DNA of 23,001 nucleotides from an uncultured Enterorhabdus sp. (GCA_947645965.1 CANSES010000017.1:1-23001); one strand, 5' to 3'; numbered from the stretch's first letter, positions 13,844 through 21,731 are shown. Notes: a model not told the origin generated them from the sequence alone. Numbers and translations: made by a program.

Positions 13844-15601
13844 ATGGGACAGACGATGAATCGCCGTACGTTTTTGAAAGGCGCCTCTGCTGGCATGCTC
13901 GGCATGACGGTCGCCGCTACGGGCGTCTTGGGCGGCTGTGCGCCGCAGCAGGCCTCGTCGGCCAAGGACGCGAATGCCGATGTGGCCAAGCAGCCCAACG
14001 GCGGCGGTGACGGGGCGGGCGAGTTCTATCTGGATCGCGAGAAGGCAGAGGCGACATGGACCTTCCAGATTCCGCCCGACCCCATCAAAGACGAGGATAT
14101 CAAGGAGGTCATCGAAGCCGAGATTATTGTGGTGGGAGCGGGCACCTCGGGTTTGGTGACGGCGGTGGCCGCCGCCGAGAAGGGCGCCGATGTGCTGTTG
14201 TTCTCGGCCAGTAAGGCCCCCTGCTCGCGCGGTGGTACAAACCATGCCGTGAACAGCAAGATCATGGAGCGGGAGGGGTTGACCCCCTACGATGTGCAGC
14301 GCATCTACGAGCGCGAGCGCACCCTGGCGGCCAACGGTCTCGATCAGCGGAAATGGGGCATCTTCCTCAGCCACAGCGAATCGTCGATGAACTGGCTGAT
14401 CGACCTGATGGAAAGCAAGGGTATTCCCATGAATATCGAGACGCCGGCGCCCCACACGCTGTTCGGCGAGAACGATCCCCAGTACATGCCCTATGCGGGT
14501 CACGGTGCCTACAGCGATGAGTTTGCCGTGGGAGCTGGGCAGCCGCTGGTGGTGAACGCTTTGGCTGACATTCTGGTGGAGCATGGCGGTCGCATCACGT
14601 ACCAGATGAAGGCCGAGCAACTCGTACGCGGCGATGTGCCCAACGGCACTACGGGTCGTGTCAGCGCGGTGATCGCACGCAATCTGGAGGATGACACCTA
14701 TGTGAAGTACGTTGCCTCCAAGGCGGTGGTGCTGGCGACGGGCGACTTCTCGGCCAATAAGGAGATGATGGCGAAGTATTGTCCGTCGATGCTGCCGCTG
14801 ATCGGCGACGATGCGGGGGAGGATTACGACGTGGGGGCTGCCACCACGGGCCTGTACAAAGGCGATGGCCAGCGCATGGGGCTGTGGGTCGGTGCGGCGT
14901 GGCAGCACAACGTGCCCAACTGCCCCATGGTCAATGTGCAGCAGGGTACGGCGGCCCAGCCCTATTGCGGTCACTGCGGCTTGGTGCTCAACCTGCACGG
15001 TAAGCGCTTCAGCGACGAATGCGCCATCCATTCCTACACGGGCCATGCGGTGCTCATGCAGCCCGAGGGCGTGTCGTTCCCCATTTGGGGCACGAACTAC
15101 GCAGCCGACAATGCGCCGTGGTACAAGCGCGGTGCGTGGAACGCCGGTGAGATCAGCGTGCCTGACACCTTGGCCAGCTGGGATGAGAACGTGGAAAACG
15201 GTCGCTTCGTGAAAGGTGATACGCTGGAGGCGGTATTCGAGCAGTTGGGGCTGCCCATAGGCGAGGCCCGTGCGTCGGTGGAGCGCTACAACGAGCTGTG
15301 CGCGAAGGGCCACGACGATGACTTCTTCAAGCGGTCCAGCCAGATGATCCCCGTGGCCGAGGGGCCGTTCTACGGCGCGAAGGTGGGCGGCCGCTTCCTC
15401 ACCGTGCTGGGCGGTTTGCGCACCAATCCCGATTTCCAGGTGTGCGAGGAAGACGATACGCCGATCGAGGGCCTGTACAACATCGGCACCATGGTGGGCG
15501 ACTACTATAACAACACCTATACCTTCTTGATGGAAGGTCTGAACTACGGCAGTTGCGTGACGCTGGGGCAATACCTCGGCTACGCCTTGGCCGAGGCTTA
15601 G
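13844..15601 (+). CDS. Tat-exported FAD-dependent reductase (fumarate reductase flavoprotein family)
   Basis: A 585-residue exported flavoprotein of the fumarate/urocanate reductase-like family, which in Eggerthellaceae is expanded and reduces unsaturated or hydroxylated small molecules during anaerobic respiration. The Tat motif RRTFLKG is at residues 7-13 and a lipobox-like LGGC follows at 29-32, so it may be a Tat lipoprotein. The FAD-binding Rossmann strand is IIVVGAGTSGLVTAVAAAEKG (GxGxxG at 98-103), with a second dinucleotide-type segment VVLATGDFSANKEMM and the C-terminal GGLRTN and YTFLMEGLNYGSCVTLGQYLG. No FMN-binding or haem domain is fused, so electrons must come from separate proteins. 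AAGGAG lies nine bases before the ATG. The substrate cannot be predicted. The gene is divergent from the membrane LuxR regulator. Confidence 0.92.
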   Translation: MGQTMNRRTFLKGASAGMLGMTVAATGVLGGCAPQQASSAKDANADVAKQPNGGGDGAGEFYLDREKAEATWTFQIPPDPIKDEDIKEVIEAEIIVVGAGTSGLVTAVAAAEKGADVLLFSASKAPCSRGGTNHAVNSKIMEREGLTPYDVQRIYERERTLAANGLDQRKWGIFLSHSESSMNWLIDLMESKGIPMNIETPAPHTLFGENDPQYMPYAGHGAYSDEFAVGAGQPLVVNALADILVEHGGRITYQMKAEQLVRGDVPNGTTGRVSAVIARNLEDDTYVKYVASKAVVLATGDFSANKEMMAKYCPSMLPLIGDDAGEDYDVGAATTGLYKGDGQRMGLWVGAAWQHNVPNCPMVNVQQGTAAQPYCGHCGLVLNLHGKRFSDECAIHSYTGHAVLMQPEGVSFPIWGTNYAADNAPWYKRGAWNAGEISVPDTLASWDENVENGRFVKGDTLEAVFEQLGLPIGEARASVERYNELCAKGHDDDFFKRSSQMIPVAEGPFYGAKVGGRFLTVLGGLRTNPDFQVCEEDDTPIEGLYNIGTMVGDYYNNTYTFLMEGLNYGSCVTLGQYLGYALAEA

Positions 15602-15637
15602 GTTTCTGGCCCGCGAACTTACGGTTTCCCTCCCCAA

Positions 15638-15675
15638 AGATGCCCCCGACGGCAACGACGCCGTCAGGGGCATCT
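15638..15675 (+). terminator. Terminator of the FAD reductase gene
   Basis: AGATGCCCC-GACGGC (15638-15653) pairs with GCCGTC-GGGGCATCT (15660-15675) with one C/A mismatch, a six-base loop and a T-rich tail TTTCTTTTT twelve bases later. The tail is farther than usual, but the stem is strong. Confidence 0.7.
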
Positions 15676-15732
15676 CGGTTGGCAGTGCTTTCTTTTTAAG
15701 ACGGGAAGGGAGGTTTCGAAATCGCAGGAGAT

Positions 15733-15773
15733 CCCGTAGGGGCGGGCTTCAGTCCGCCCGCAACTTCGTAAAC
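15733..15773. repeat. Second full copy of the 41-bp REP-like repeat
   Basis: It matches 11967-12007 at 37 of 41 positions. The stem change keeps pairing as a G-U wobble on one strand, suggesting that structure is conserved. It lies between the reductase terminator and the terminator of the small membrane protein gene. Confidence 0.8.
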
Positions 15774-15795
15774 ACCGCTTGCTGCCGTAAAGAAA

Positions 15796-15814
15796 GGGCC
15801 CTGGGGAAGGGCCC
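15796..15814 (-). terminator. Terminator after the small membrane protein gene
   Basis: GGGCCC at 15796-15801 and 15809-15814 form a six-bp stem with a seven-base loop. On the minus strand it is followed by TTTCTTT. It would end the LPQTG/small membrane protein transcript. Confidence 0.6.
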
Positions 15815-15853
15815 AAAGATAAAACGTTTAGGTTGCTGTTTACGACGCGGAGA

Positions 15854-16105
15854 TCAACGGGCTCTGGGATGCCGCCGGCTGGTTTCGCGGTGGCCCGATT
15901 GGCGATGGATGGTAAAAGCCCACACGCCGATGACGAGAATGGTGGCGCTGGCCCACAACCAGTCGACGGGGCAGATGCGCAGGGCACCCAGGGCGATGGC
16001 AACCAGCGCCACCACCCCGAAGACGAGGTAGTCGAGGGGCTTCAAGCCGCTTCTCTTCTGAGAGTCCGCGGCGGGGCAGTCGGGTGCGGTGCTACGCGGT
16101 TTCAT
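15854..16105 (-). CDS. Small two-helix membrane protein of unknown function
   Basis: An 83-residue protein with a polar N-terminus, two hydrophobic helices at about 26-44 and 49-68 separated by RICPVD, and a basic C-terminus. I do not recognise a family. The ATG at 16105 follows AAAGGAG. The start lies inside the end of the upstream LPQTG gene: the two frames overlap by 14 bases, so translation is probably coupled and the product may assist the surface protein. An in-frame ATG seven codons farther upstream has no ribosome binding site. Terminated by the hairpin at 15796. Confidence 0.75.
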   Translation of the reverse strand: MKPRSTAPDCPAADSQKRSGLKPLDYLVFGVVALVAIALGALRICPVDWLWASATILVIGVWAFTIHRQSGHRETSRRHPRAR

Positions 16106-19100
16106 AGGGGCTCCTTTCGCGGGCATCTTTTTCCTGGCGCAGGCGCATGAGGGCGTAGGCGCTCGTCAACAGCATCAGCAGAACGAACATCATGTGCAAC
16201 GGGCAGGCGCCGAAGGGGCCGCCGGTTTGGGGCAGCTGGTGAAGGCGGCTCGCCCATTCCGAGGGCTTCACCTTGTCGCCGGTGTTGTTGCCAGCCCGGT
16301 CGTTGCCGTTGCTGCCACCGTCACCGCTGCTGGACACCGAGCCGCCCGCGCCGCCGCGCTGCACCTCGTAGGTGAGGCGGATGAGCGTGGTGTTGCCAGC
16401 GGAATCGGTGATCAGCTGCTCGGCGTGCCAGGTACCGGGCTGCGAGCGGTCGATGGCATCCACGGCGACGCCGCCCGCATCGGCCAGGCGCATGGGGCCG
16501 GCGGTCAGCTTGCCGTCGGCCAGGGCGCTGGTCAGCTGGTAGCGCTCGGCGAACAGGGCCTCCATGACGGCAGGCGTGGCGGGCTCGCTGTGGGTGCCCA
16601 CCACCACATGGTCGTTTACCACGGTGTGGGTCAGGCCCGTCTCGCGATCGACCACCGTGGAAGCGGGCGGCAGCGGGCGCGGTGCCGTGCCGGGGGTGTC
16701 GCCCTCGCCGGGTTTCACGTTCACCGTGGGCGCGTCGGACACTACCAGGTAGCGCAAGTGCACGGTGACGGTGTTGCCGTTGGCGTCGGCCACCTTGTAG
16801 GTGATGCGCCATGCGCCGGGACGACTCAGGTCGATGGACGGAACGGCGCGGCCCTGGGCGTCGTTGAGGTGCAGGGCCACCTCGGTCATGGCGCCGCCGC
16901 CCTCGGGCGTGAAGGCGTAGCGACGCTCCATCAGGCTGCGCGCGTCGGCGGGGGAGAGGGACTTGCCCGGCTGCACCTTCACCTGCATCACATCATCGAT
17001 GTCGGCGTGTTGGGTGCCGTCGGGGTCCACCCGCGGCGGGGTCGCCGGGTCGATGGGGCGCGGCCGCGGGTTCAACGGGTCGTCGCCCGGCTGTGGGTTC
17101 GGGTCGGTGCCGGGGTCGGGCGTGACCACCACGCCGGGTACCTGCGAGCTGATCAGGTGGTAGGTCAGACGCACGGCGGTGGTGTTGCCGGCTGCATCGC
17201 GCACCAGGTAGGTGATCAGGTAGTCGGCGGCCCGGGACAGGTCGATGGCAGAGATGGCGTTGCCTGCGGCGTTCTTCATCGACTGCACCGTGAGGGTGAC
17301 GCCGTCGCCGCCGTCCACGTCGGAGAGGGCGAAGTGGCGCCGCAGCAGGGCCTCGGCGCCCGCGGAGCCCATGGTGCCGTGGGTGACGGCCTCGGTCACC
17401 TCGCAGGCCACCTCGACGGACTGCGTGCCGTCGGGCCGGATGGTGACAGGGCCGGTGGGCTCCAGGGGCTCGCCGGGTACCTGGGGACCGCCGGGATCGG
17501 CGGGGTCGGCCGGCTCGAGCGGCCGCACCACGGGGCAGCTGTCCCGGGTGGTGCGGTAGTGCAGGTTGATCGTGGTCGTGTTGCCCTGGGCGTCGGTGAT
17601 GACGCGCCGAATAAGGCACTCGCCGGGCACCTTGGTGTCGAAGGAGGCGATGGGGCTGCCCGAGGCGTCCAGCAGCTCGTCGGCCTGCGTGGTGGGGGCC
17701 GCTGTGGACGCCGAGGCGTAGCGGTAGTCCATCATGGCCGAGGCCTCGGCCTTCTCCAGCAGGCCCCCGAAGGGAGGCGCCGCTGGGTCGATCATCTCGG
17801 AGACCGACTCTTCGATGACGGCGTGGCGCAGGCCGTCGGCGTCCTCGGTGACAGTGGGGTCGGGTACGTTGTCACCCGGGCCGACGGGCGGCCCCACGGG
17901 CGCCGGCGGGTTCGGGTCGTCGGGATCCACGATGCTGCCCGCCGGGCGCTCCACTGACGGCGGTTCGGTCCCGGACACCTTCAGCGGCGCCGAGAGGTTG
18001 CCGGCGGCGTCCTCGGCCACGTACCAGCCGTTGGGCAGGTTGCCCACGGCCTGGGTGGGTTTCCCGTCGCCGTTCGTCAGGTCGAACGGCTGGTAGACCC
18101 CGGCCCGCGCGCCCGCCGCCACCGCGCCCGAGGAGTCGGTGCGGTGCAGCCGCCAGATGCCCGACGTGGCCTTCGACGGGTCGGCGGGCACGTCGGTCAC
18201 CGTGTAGGCCGACAGGGCCGCGTCCTTCTCGATGCGCGGGGCGGAGGTGTCGATCTTCACCGTGCCGGCCTTCTGAACCGACACCGCGCCCGACTCGGTG
18301 TCCCGCGCCTGAGCGCCCAGGTCTATGCCCGCCGTGTCGTCCGACCGCGTCCACGCCGGGTCGGCGCCCGTCAGCGTCTTGGCCGCGCCCTCCGAGGGGG
18401 TCAGCTCCATCACGTCGTAGTCTCCGGGGTAGAAGGTGACCGTGACCGGGGAGGTGTTCCACCCGTTCTCGTTGGCCAGCGGCAGCCGCGTGTAGTGGTA
18501 GTCGTGCCCCGGCGTCCCCCACGACGACGGGTCGTTCGGGTCGGCGTCCCCGGGAGCGGGTACCAGTGGGCGCTCAGCGACAAGAATGCGCGTATCAGTA
18601 TCGCTCACTCCCTGAAAAGAGTCCTCTACAAGCGCTTGCGAAAGGACAACAGCTTCACCTACTGAGCCAGATATTGTGGCTTCCCAGGAAACTTTATGGG
18701 AACGCGTGCCTACCAAAATCACGGGGACGCCGTCTCCAGTTACGGCAGCTGACGGGATTGGCTTGTCATCCACACATACGGTCGACGCCAGTGGTGAAAG
18801 TCCCTCTGTTGGATTTTCTGAAGTGTTGACGAGCTTCACGTGTACAGGAAACTGCTCCTCGAAACCTCCCGCTGCGGCCTCTCCGTTGGTATTGGAAATG
18901 AAGCATTCCACGCGCACGCGCTCGCCTGGCGAAACGATATCGCCCTCTTCGATAAGCTTTCCATCCTCCCGATAAAGCTTCACGGTCGAAATGCGCGGAG
19001 TCAAATGAGGCAGCGTCAGTGAGCGAAATGACATGCTTAGCGTTTGTCCTGGAAGAGGTTGGGCGCTGGAGCCATTCGTGCCGCCTGCATTGTTCCAGCC

Positions 19101-19856
19101 AAACCCACCATTAATGTGAAGATAGGCTATCTCGCTCCCCACGGCATTCACCACGTTGCCCAAGCTGCAGCTAGCTCCAGCGGCGGTGAAGGTGATGGTT
19201 TTGCTGGAGGCGTCATAATACATTGAGATGTTGACATTGGTGCCGGGGTTTCTGACGTTAGTGGGATTCACGCCAGACACGCTAGTCTGGTATTTTTCAG
19301 TAGATGGCGCTTCCCATATCTGGTTGTAGGTTCCTCCCAGCCCAGCGCTTCCAGCGGCACTGTTTTTGGACAGATAGAACGACAGCCAGGAATTGTGAAA
19401 GGGCTTGGTCTTTACTGATGAAATAGCTGGAACAGTTCCTTGAGCGACTATCTCCCAATCACATAGTAGCGATACGGGGCGCAGGGTTACAAACTCTGCG
19501 GCACTCTCCCAACAAGTATTAGAGGCTACAAATTCATAGTGACTGCGATCGAGAGTTGAAGCGCATCGAAGTACGCCCCCAGAGAGAAGACCAGGGTTTC
19601 CGAACCATCGTTGAGTTGAAAAGAGCATTGAGTAATCCGTCGTACCTTCGAGCGCTTTAGCCTCCTGCACCGCAGGCGTCGCGGGCATCAGCGGCATCAG
19701 TCCAGCGGCCAATAAAACAGCTAAGGCCCCTTTCAGGATGCGTCCGAAAAGGGGCCGACGGCGCGTGCGCGAGGGGCAAAGAGGCTTCACGGGGGGGGGT
19801 GTCACTGCTGACGATATGTTAGCTTGGGCGCGATACTTTCGGCGATCCTCTCTCAT
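16092..19856 (-). CDS. LPQTG cell-wall-anchored multidomain surface protein
   Basis: A 1254-residue surface protein. The N-terminus has an unusually long basic leader (residues 1-40) before the hydrophobic signal core (about 43-58) and a likely cut after AKA at 68. Residues 70-430 form a unique domain of unknown function with several Cys; 430-640 includes Ig-like segments (DTSAPRIEKDAALSAYTVTD, AEDAAGNLSAPLKVSG). Four related modules of about 100 residues follow, each ending in a D..GNT....L.Y motif and joined by Pro-rich linkers. The wall-sorting signal is LPQTG (1208-1212), a hydrophobic helix and a basic tail. A sortase would join it to peptidoglycan. AAGGGG precedes the ATG. Codons 20-22 are a C9 run, and the first 430 codons have clearly lower GC than the rest. 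An adhesin role is inferred from architecture only. Confidence 0.92.
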   Translation of the reverse strand: MREDRRKYRAQANISSAVTPPPVKPLCPSRTRRRPLFGRILKGALAVLLAAGLMPLMPATPAVQEAKALEGTTDYSMLFSTQRWFGNPGLLSGGVLRCASTLDRSHYEFVASNTCWESAAEFVTLRPVSLLCDWEIVAQGTVPAISSVKTKPFHNSWLSFYLSKNSAAGSAGLGGTYNQIWEAPSTEKYQTSVSGVNPTNVRNPGTNVNISMYYDASSKTITFTAAGASCSLGNVVNAVGSEIAYLHINGGFGWNNAGGTNGSSAQPLPGQTLSMSFRSLTLPHLTPRISTVKLYREDGKLIEEGDIVSPGERVRVECFISNTNGEAAAGGFEEQFPVHVKLVNTSENPTEGLSPLASTVCVDDKPIPSAAVTGDGVPVILVGTRSHKVSWEATISGSVGEAVVLSQALVEDSFQGVSDTDTRILVAERPLVPAPGDADPNDPSSWGTPGHDYHYTRLPLANENGWNTSPVTVTFYPGDYDVMELTPSEGAAKTLTGADPAWTRSDDTAGIDLGAQARDTESGAVSVQKAGTVKIDTSAPRIEKDAALSAYTVTDVPADPSKATSGIWRLHRTDSSGAVAAGARAGVYQPFDLTNGDGKPTQAVGNLPNGWYVAEDAAGNLSAPLKVSGTEPPSVERPAGSIVDPDDPNPPAPVGPPVGPGDNVPDPTVTEDADGLRHAVIEESVSEMIDPAAPPFGGLLEKAEASAMMDYRYASASTAAPTTQADELLDASGSPIASFDTKVPGECLIRRVITDAQGNTTTINLHYRTTRDSCPVVRPLEPADPADPGGPQVPGEPLEPTGPVTIRPDGTQSVEVACEVTEAVTHGTMGSAGAEALLRRHFALSDVDGGDGVTLTVQSMKNAAGNAISAIDLSRAADYLITYLVRDAAGNTTAVRLTYHLISSQVPGVVVTPDPGTDPNPQPGDDPLNPRPRPIDPATPPRVDPDGTQHADIDDVMQVKVQPGKSLSPADARSLMERRYAFTPEGGGAMTEVALHLNDAQGRAVPSIDLSRPGAWRITYKVADANGNTVTVHLRYLVVSDAPTVNVKPGEGDTPGTAPRPLPPASTVVDRETGLTHTVVNDHVVVGTHSEPATPAVMEALFAERYQLTSALADGKLTAGPMRLADAGGVAVDAIDRSQPGTWHAEQLITDSAGNTTLIRLTYEVQRGGAGGSVSSSGDGGSNGNDRAGNNTGDKVKPSEWASRLHQLPQTGGPFGACPLHMMFVLLMLLTSAYALMRLRQEKDARERSPYETA
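16350..17860 (-). repeat. Four tandem Ig-like modules in the LPQTG protein gene
   Basis: Modules of about 300 bp lie near 17547-17857, 17157-17445, 16743-17039 and 16356-16664. Their shared ends read DAQGNTTTINLHY, DAAGNTTAVRLTY, DANGNTVTVHLRY and DSAGNTTLIRLTY, and three carry an A-IDRS/S-IDLSR segment before the last strands. DNA identity between copies is too low for recent duplication. They probably form a stalk. Confidence 0.75.
19791..19799 (-). repeat. Homopolymer tract of nine G/C near the LPQTG start
   Basis: Nine consecutive G on the plus strand read as three proline codons (CCC CCC CCC) at residues 20-22 of the LPQTG protein, before the signal peptide. Gain or loss of one base would shift the frame ahead of all functional domains. 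Confidence 0.9.
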
Positions 19857-19874
19857 GGTGACCCCTTAGAACAG

Positions 19875-19903
19875 GGAGGCGCCCTCTCTCCAGGGGCGCC
19901 TCC
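19875..19903 (-). terminator. Hairpin between the ATPase and LPQTG genes
   Basis: GGAGGCGCCC (19875-19884) pairs perfectly with GGGCGCCTCC (19894-19903) around nine bases. On the minus strand it ends eight bases before the AAGGGG site of the LPQTG gene and lacks a T-run, so it may be a terminator of the ATPase gene or a 5' UTR structure that controls the surface protein. Confidence 0.5.
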
Positions 19904-19981
19904 GAGAGTACATAGTTATCCGTAAGAGAATCGCTCTCAATTCCATTCTGCACAAAAATAATTCCGGCCTCTGGGGCGTGC

Positions 19982-21358
19982 CTAGCGCGGCCCTGCGATG
20001 TTCCTCCGGAAATAGGCGCCCAGGGCGTAGAGCGGTACGTCTTCGATGACGCCGTCTTTCGAGGGGTGCGCCAGGGATGTGCGCACAGCCAGTGGCGGCT
20101 GGTACTTCTTCACGAAGGCGGTCAGGCTCTTCGCCCGCAGGTTGACGCCGGCTTTCACCTCGATGGGCACCGGCTGGGGCTCCAGCGCATTGCCGTCTAC
20201 GATGAAGTCGATCTCGGTGCGGGTGGCCTGGTTCACGAAGTAGTGCAGCTTGTTGCCCGGATCGAGGTTGTTGCCCGCTTGGCCGCAGGCGAGTATCTCC
20301 TGGGCGACGAACTGCTCGGCGAGCGCTCCCTTGAACGAGCTGAACAGGGCCTCGCTGTCGAGGATAGTCCGCGCGCCCACGTTGTTCATCGCGCCCAGGA
20401 GCCCGACGTCGAGCAGATATGCCTTGAACACACCCTCGTCCTCGTGGGAGGCCAGCGGCGGCTCGGGTGTGTTCACGCACGTGGAGGGGCAGACGAGCGA
20501 CGTATCGGCCAGCCACTGCAGGGCGTCCTCGTATTCCCGCGCGCGGGCCGATTCCCGTATCTTGGAGAACATGAACTTGCGGTTTTCCTTGGCCAGGTTC
20601 GCGGGAACCGCGCGCCAGACGCGGCGGATGCGCTCGGCTAGTGCGACGTCGGCGTACTTCGAGAAATCGGCGTTGTAGGAGCGCAAGAGATCGTTGTGCA
20701 CGCGGCGCGCCTCGTTCGGATCGGCCGTCTCCGCGAAGGAGAGTACGGCCTCCGGCATGCCGCCGACGAATAGGTACTGTTTGAGCAAGCCGACCAGTCG
20801 GTCGTGGAAGGGGACGAGCGAGGGCCAGTCGAGCGTTTCCAGCAGCTCTGCCAGCAGCCCTTCACCTACGGCATCGAGGAACTCCGAGAAGTTTAGGGGA
20901 TACAAGTCGAGGAAGGCCACCTTCCCCACGGGAAATGACGCCTTCGGCTGCGCTTCGTCCTGCCCCCGCCTTCCTCGGCGCAGCGCCAGGCCGAGCGCGG
21001 AGCCACCCGCGACAACCGGCAGATGGGGCGCCTGCTCGTTGAAGTACTTAAGCGATTGGATAGCGCGCGGCGATTCCTGTATCTCGTCCAGGATGAGCAG
21101 AGTGTCCTCGTCGATGCGGACGCCGGCCTCGGCCTGGAGGATGGGGAGGAGCCGCTGGGGGGACAGGGAATCCTCGAAGGCAGCGGCGAGCTGCGGGTTG
21201 TCGTCGAAGGTGAGGTAGGCCGTTCGCTGAAAGCACGTGCGTCCGAATTCCTTCATGAGCCAGGTTTTCCCCACCTGACGCGCGCCGCTCACAATGAGGG
21301 GCTTTCGGCGCGGTGATTTCTTCCAGTGCTTCATCTCCTCTATGATCTGGCGTTTCAT
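19982..21358 (-). CDS. AAA-type ATPase with DUF4143 domain
   Basis: A 458-residue cytoplasmic ATPase of the AAA_14/DUF4143 family. These are widespread in gut bacteria, often found in accessory regions, and their cellular role is unknown. Walker A is GARQVGKT (residues 25-32), Walker B is LLILDEIQES (88-97), and PVVAGGSALGLAL resembles sensor 1. The C-terminal part has FKGALAEQFVAQEI and EIDFIV...PIEVKAG, a pattern like a PD-(D/E)XK nuclease core, where activity is not shown for the family. The start at 21358 is chosen for AAAGGA four bases before; an upstream in-frame GTG at 21382 lacks a site and falls within the first repeat of the upstream array. The length is normal and the frame intact. 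It is 125 bp upstream of the LPQTG gene on the same strand. Confidence 0.9.
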   Translation of the reverse strand: MKRQIIEEMKHWKKSPRRKPLIVSGARQVGKTWLMKEFGRTCFQRTAYLTFDDNPQLAAAFEDSLSPQRLLPILQAEAGVRIDEDTLLILDEIQESPRAIQSLKYFNEQAPHLPVVAGGSALGLALRRGRRGQDEAQPKASFPVGKVAFLDLYPLNFSEFLDAVGEGLLAELLETLDWPSLVPFHDRLVGLLKQYLFVGGMPEAVLSFAETADPNEARRVHNDLLRSYNADFSKYADVALAERIRRVWRAVPANLAKENRKFMFSKIRESARAREYEDALQWLADTSLVCPSTCVNTPEPPLASHEDEGVFKAYLLDVGLLGAMNNVGARTILDSEALFSSFKGALAEQFVAQEILACGQAGNNLDPGNKLHYFVNQATRTEIDFIVDGNALEPQPVPIEVKAGVNLRAKSLTAFVKKYQPPLAVRTSLAHPSKDGVIEDVPLYALGAYFRRNIAGPR

Positions 21359-21378
21359 ATGTTCCTTTCGAAAGCCCA

Positions 21379-21494
21379 CCACGTTTTTGCATAGGATATT
21401 TTAGGTTTTTACCACGTTTTTGTATAGGTAAATCTCGTGATTCGCCACGTTTTTGTATAGGAAAAGCGACTCGCTCACCACGTTTTTGCATAGG
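21379..21494 (-). repeat. Four 17-bp direct repeats at an exact 33-bp period
   Basis: CCACGTTTTTGYATAGG occurs at 21379-21395, 21412-21428, 21445-21461 and 21478-21494; only the Y position (C, T, T, C) varies. The 16-bp spacers are unrelated to each other. The nearest copy ends 20 bases upstream of the ATPase ATG. The regular period near three helical turns suggests an array of protein-binding sites controlling the ATPase gene. Confidence 0.95.
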
Positions 21495-21731
21495 AAGTGG
21501 TGTGGCGGCGTTGCTTTCGGCAGGCGAGGTGACCCCGGTGCCGGGGTCGGCGCGTGGGGCGTCTTGCGAGAATGGCCCGGGCAAGGGGCTTGCTGGGCGC
21601 GTGAGAGGGAAGGGGTTGCAGGGTCGTGTATACTGCTTCGGCGTAACGCGACGGCGGGCAATGCGAGCGACGGGACCGCGCCTGCTGTTTGGCGCATCCT
21701 AGCCGATGCGGAGATGAGCGAGAGGCAAGAC
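21495..21731. other. Divergent region between ATPase repeat array and sigma factor gene
   Basis: Apart from the repeat array to its left, this region holds a TATACT at 21629-21634 that could be a -10 for the sigma factor gene, about 98 bases before its ATG, without a matching -35. GC rises again from about 21500. No other gene or RNA is seen. Confidence 0.4.

Noticed and set aside
13721..15673. A 650-codon minus-strand reading frame opposite the FAD reductase
   Set aside because: The plus frame has the Tat signal, ribosome binding site and FAD motifs; the antisense frame has none.
16089..17957. A 622-codon plus-strand reading frame opposite the LPQTG gene
   Set aside because: The minus strand has the sorting signal and repeated modules in one frame; the antisense product is Gly/Val/His-rich noise.
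21359..21382. Upstream GTG start for the ATPase gene
   Set aside because: No Shine-Dalgarno site precedes it and it lies within the first repeat; the ATG at 21358 has AAAGGA at good spacing.
21379..21494. CRISPR array
   Set aside because: The cores are 17 bp and the spacers 16 bp, both too short, only four units exist, and no cas gene is present.
21401..21584. Protein with LYKNVV or P(I/M)QKRG peptide repeats
   Set aside because: Several frames are open across the array because the spacing is a multiple of three; none has a ribosome binding site or continues into a sensible protein. Kept as an alternative within the array finding.
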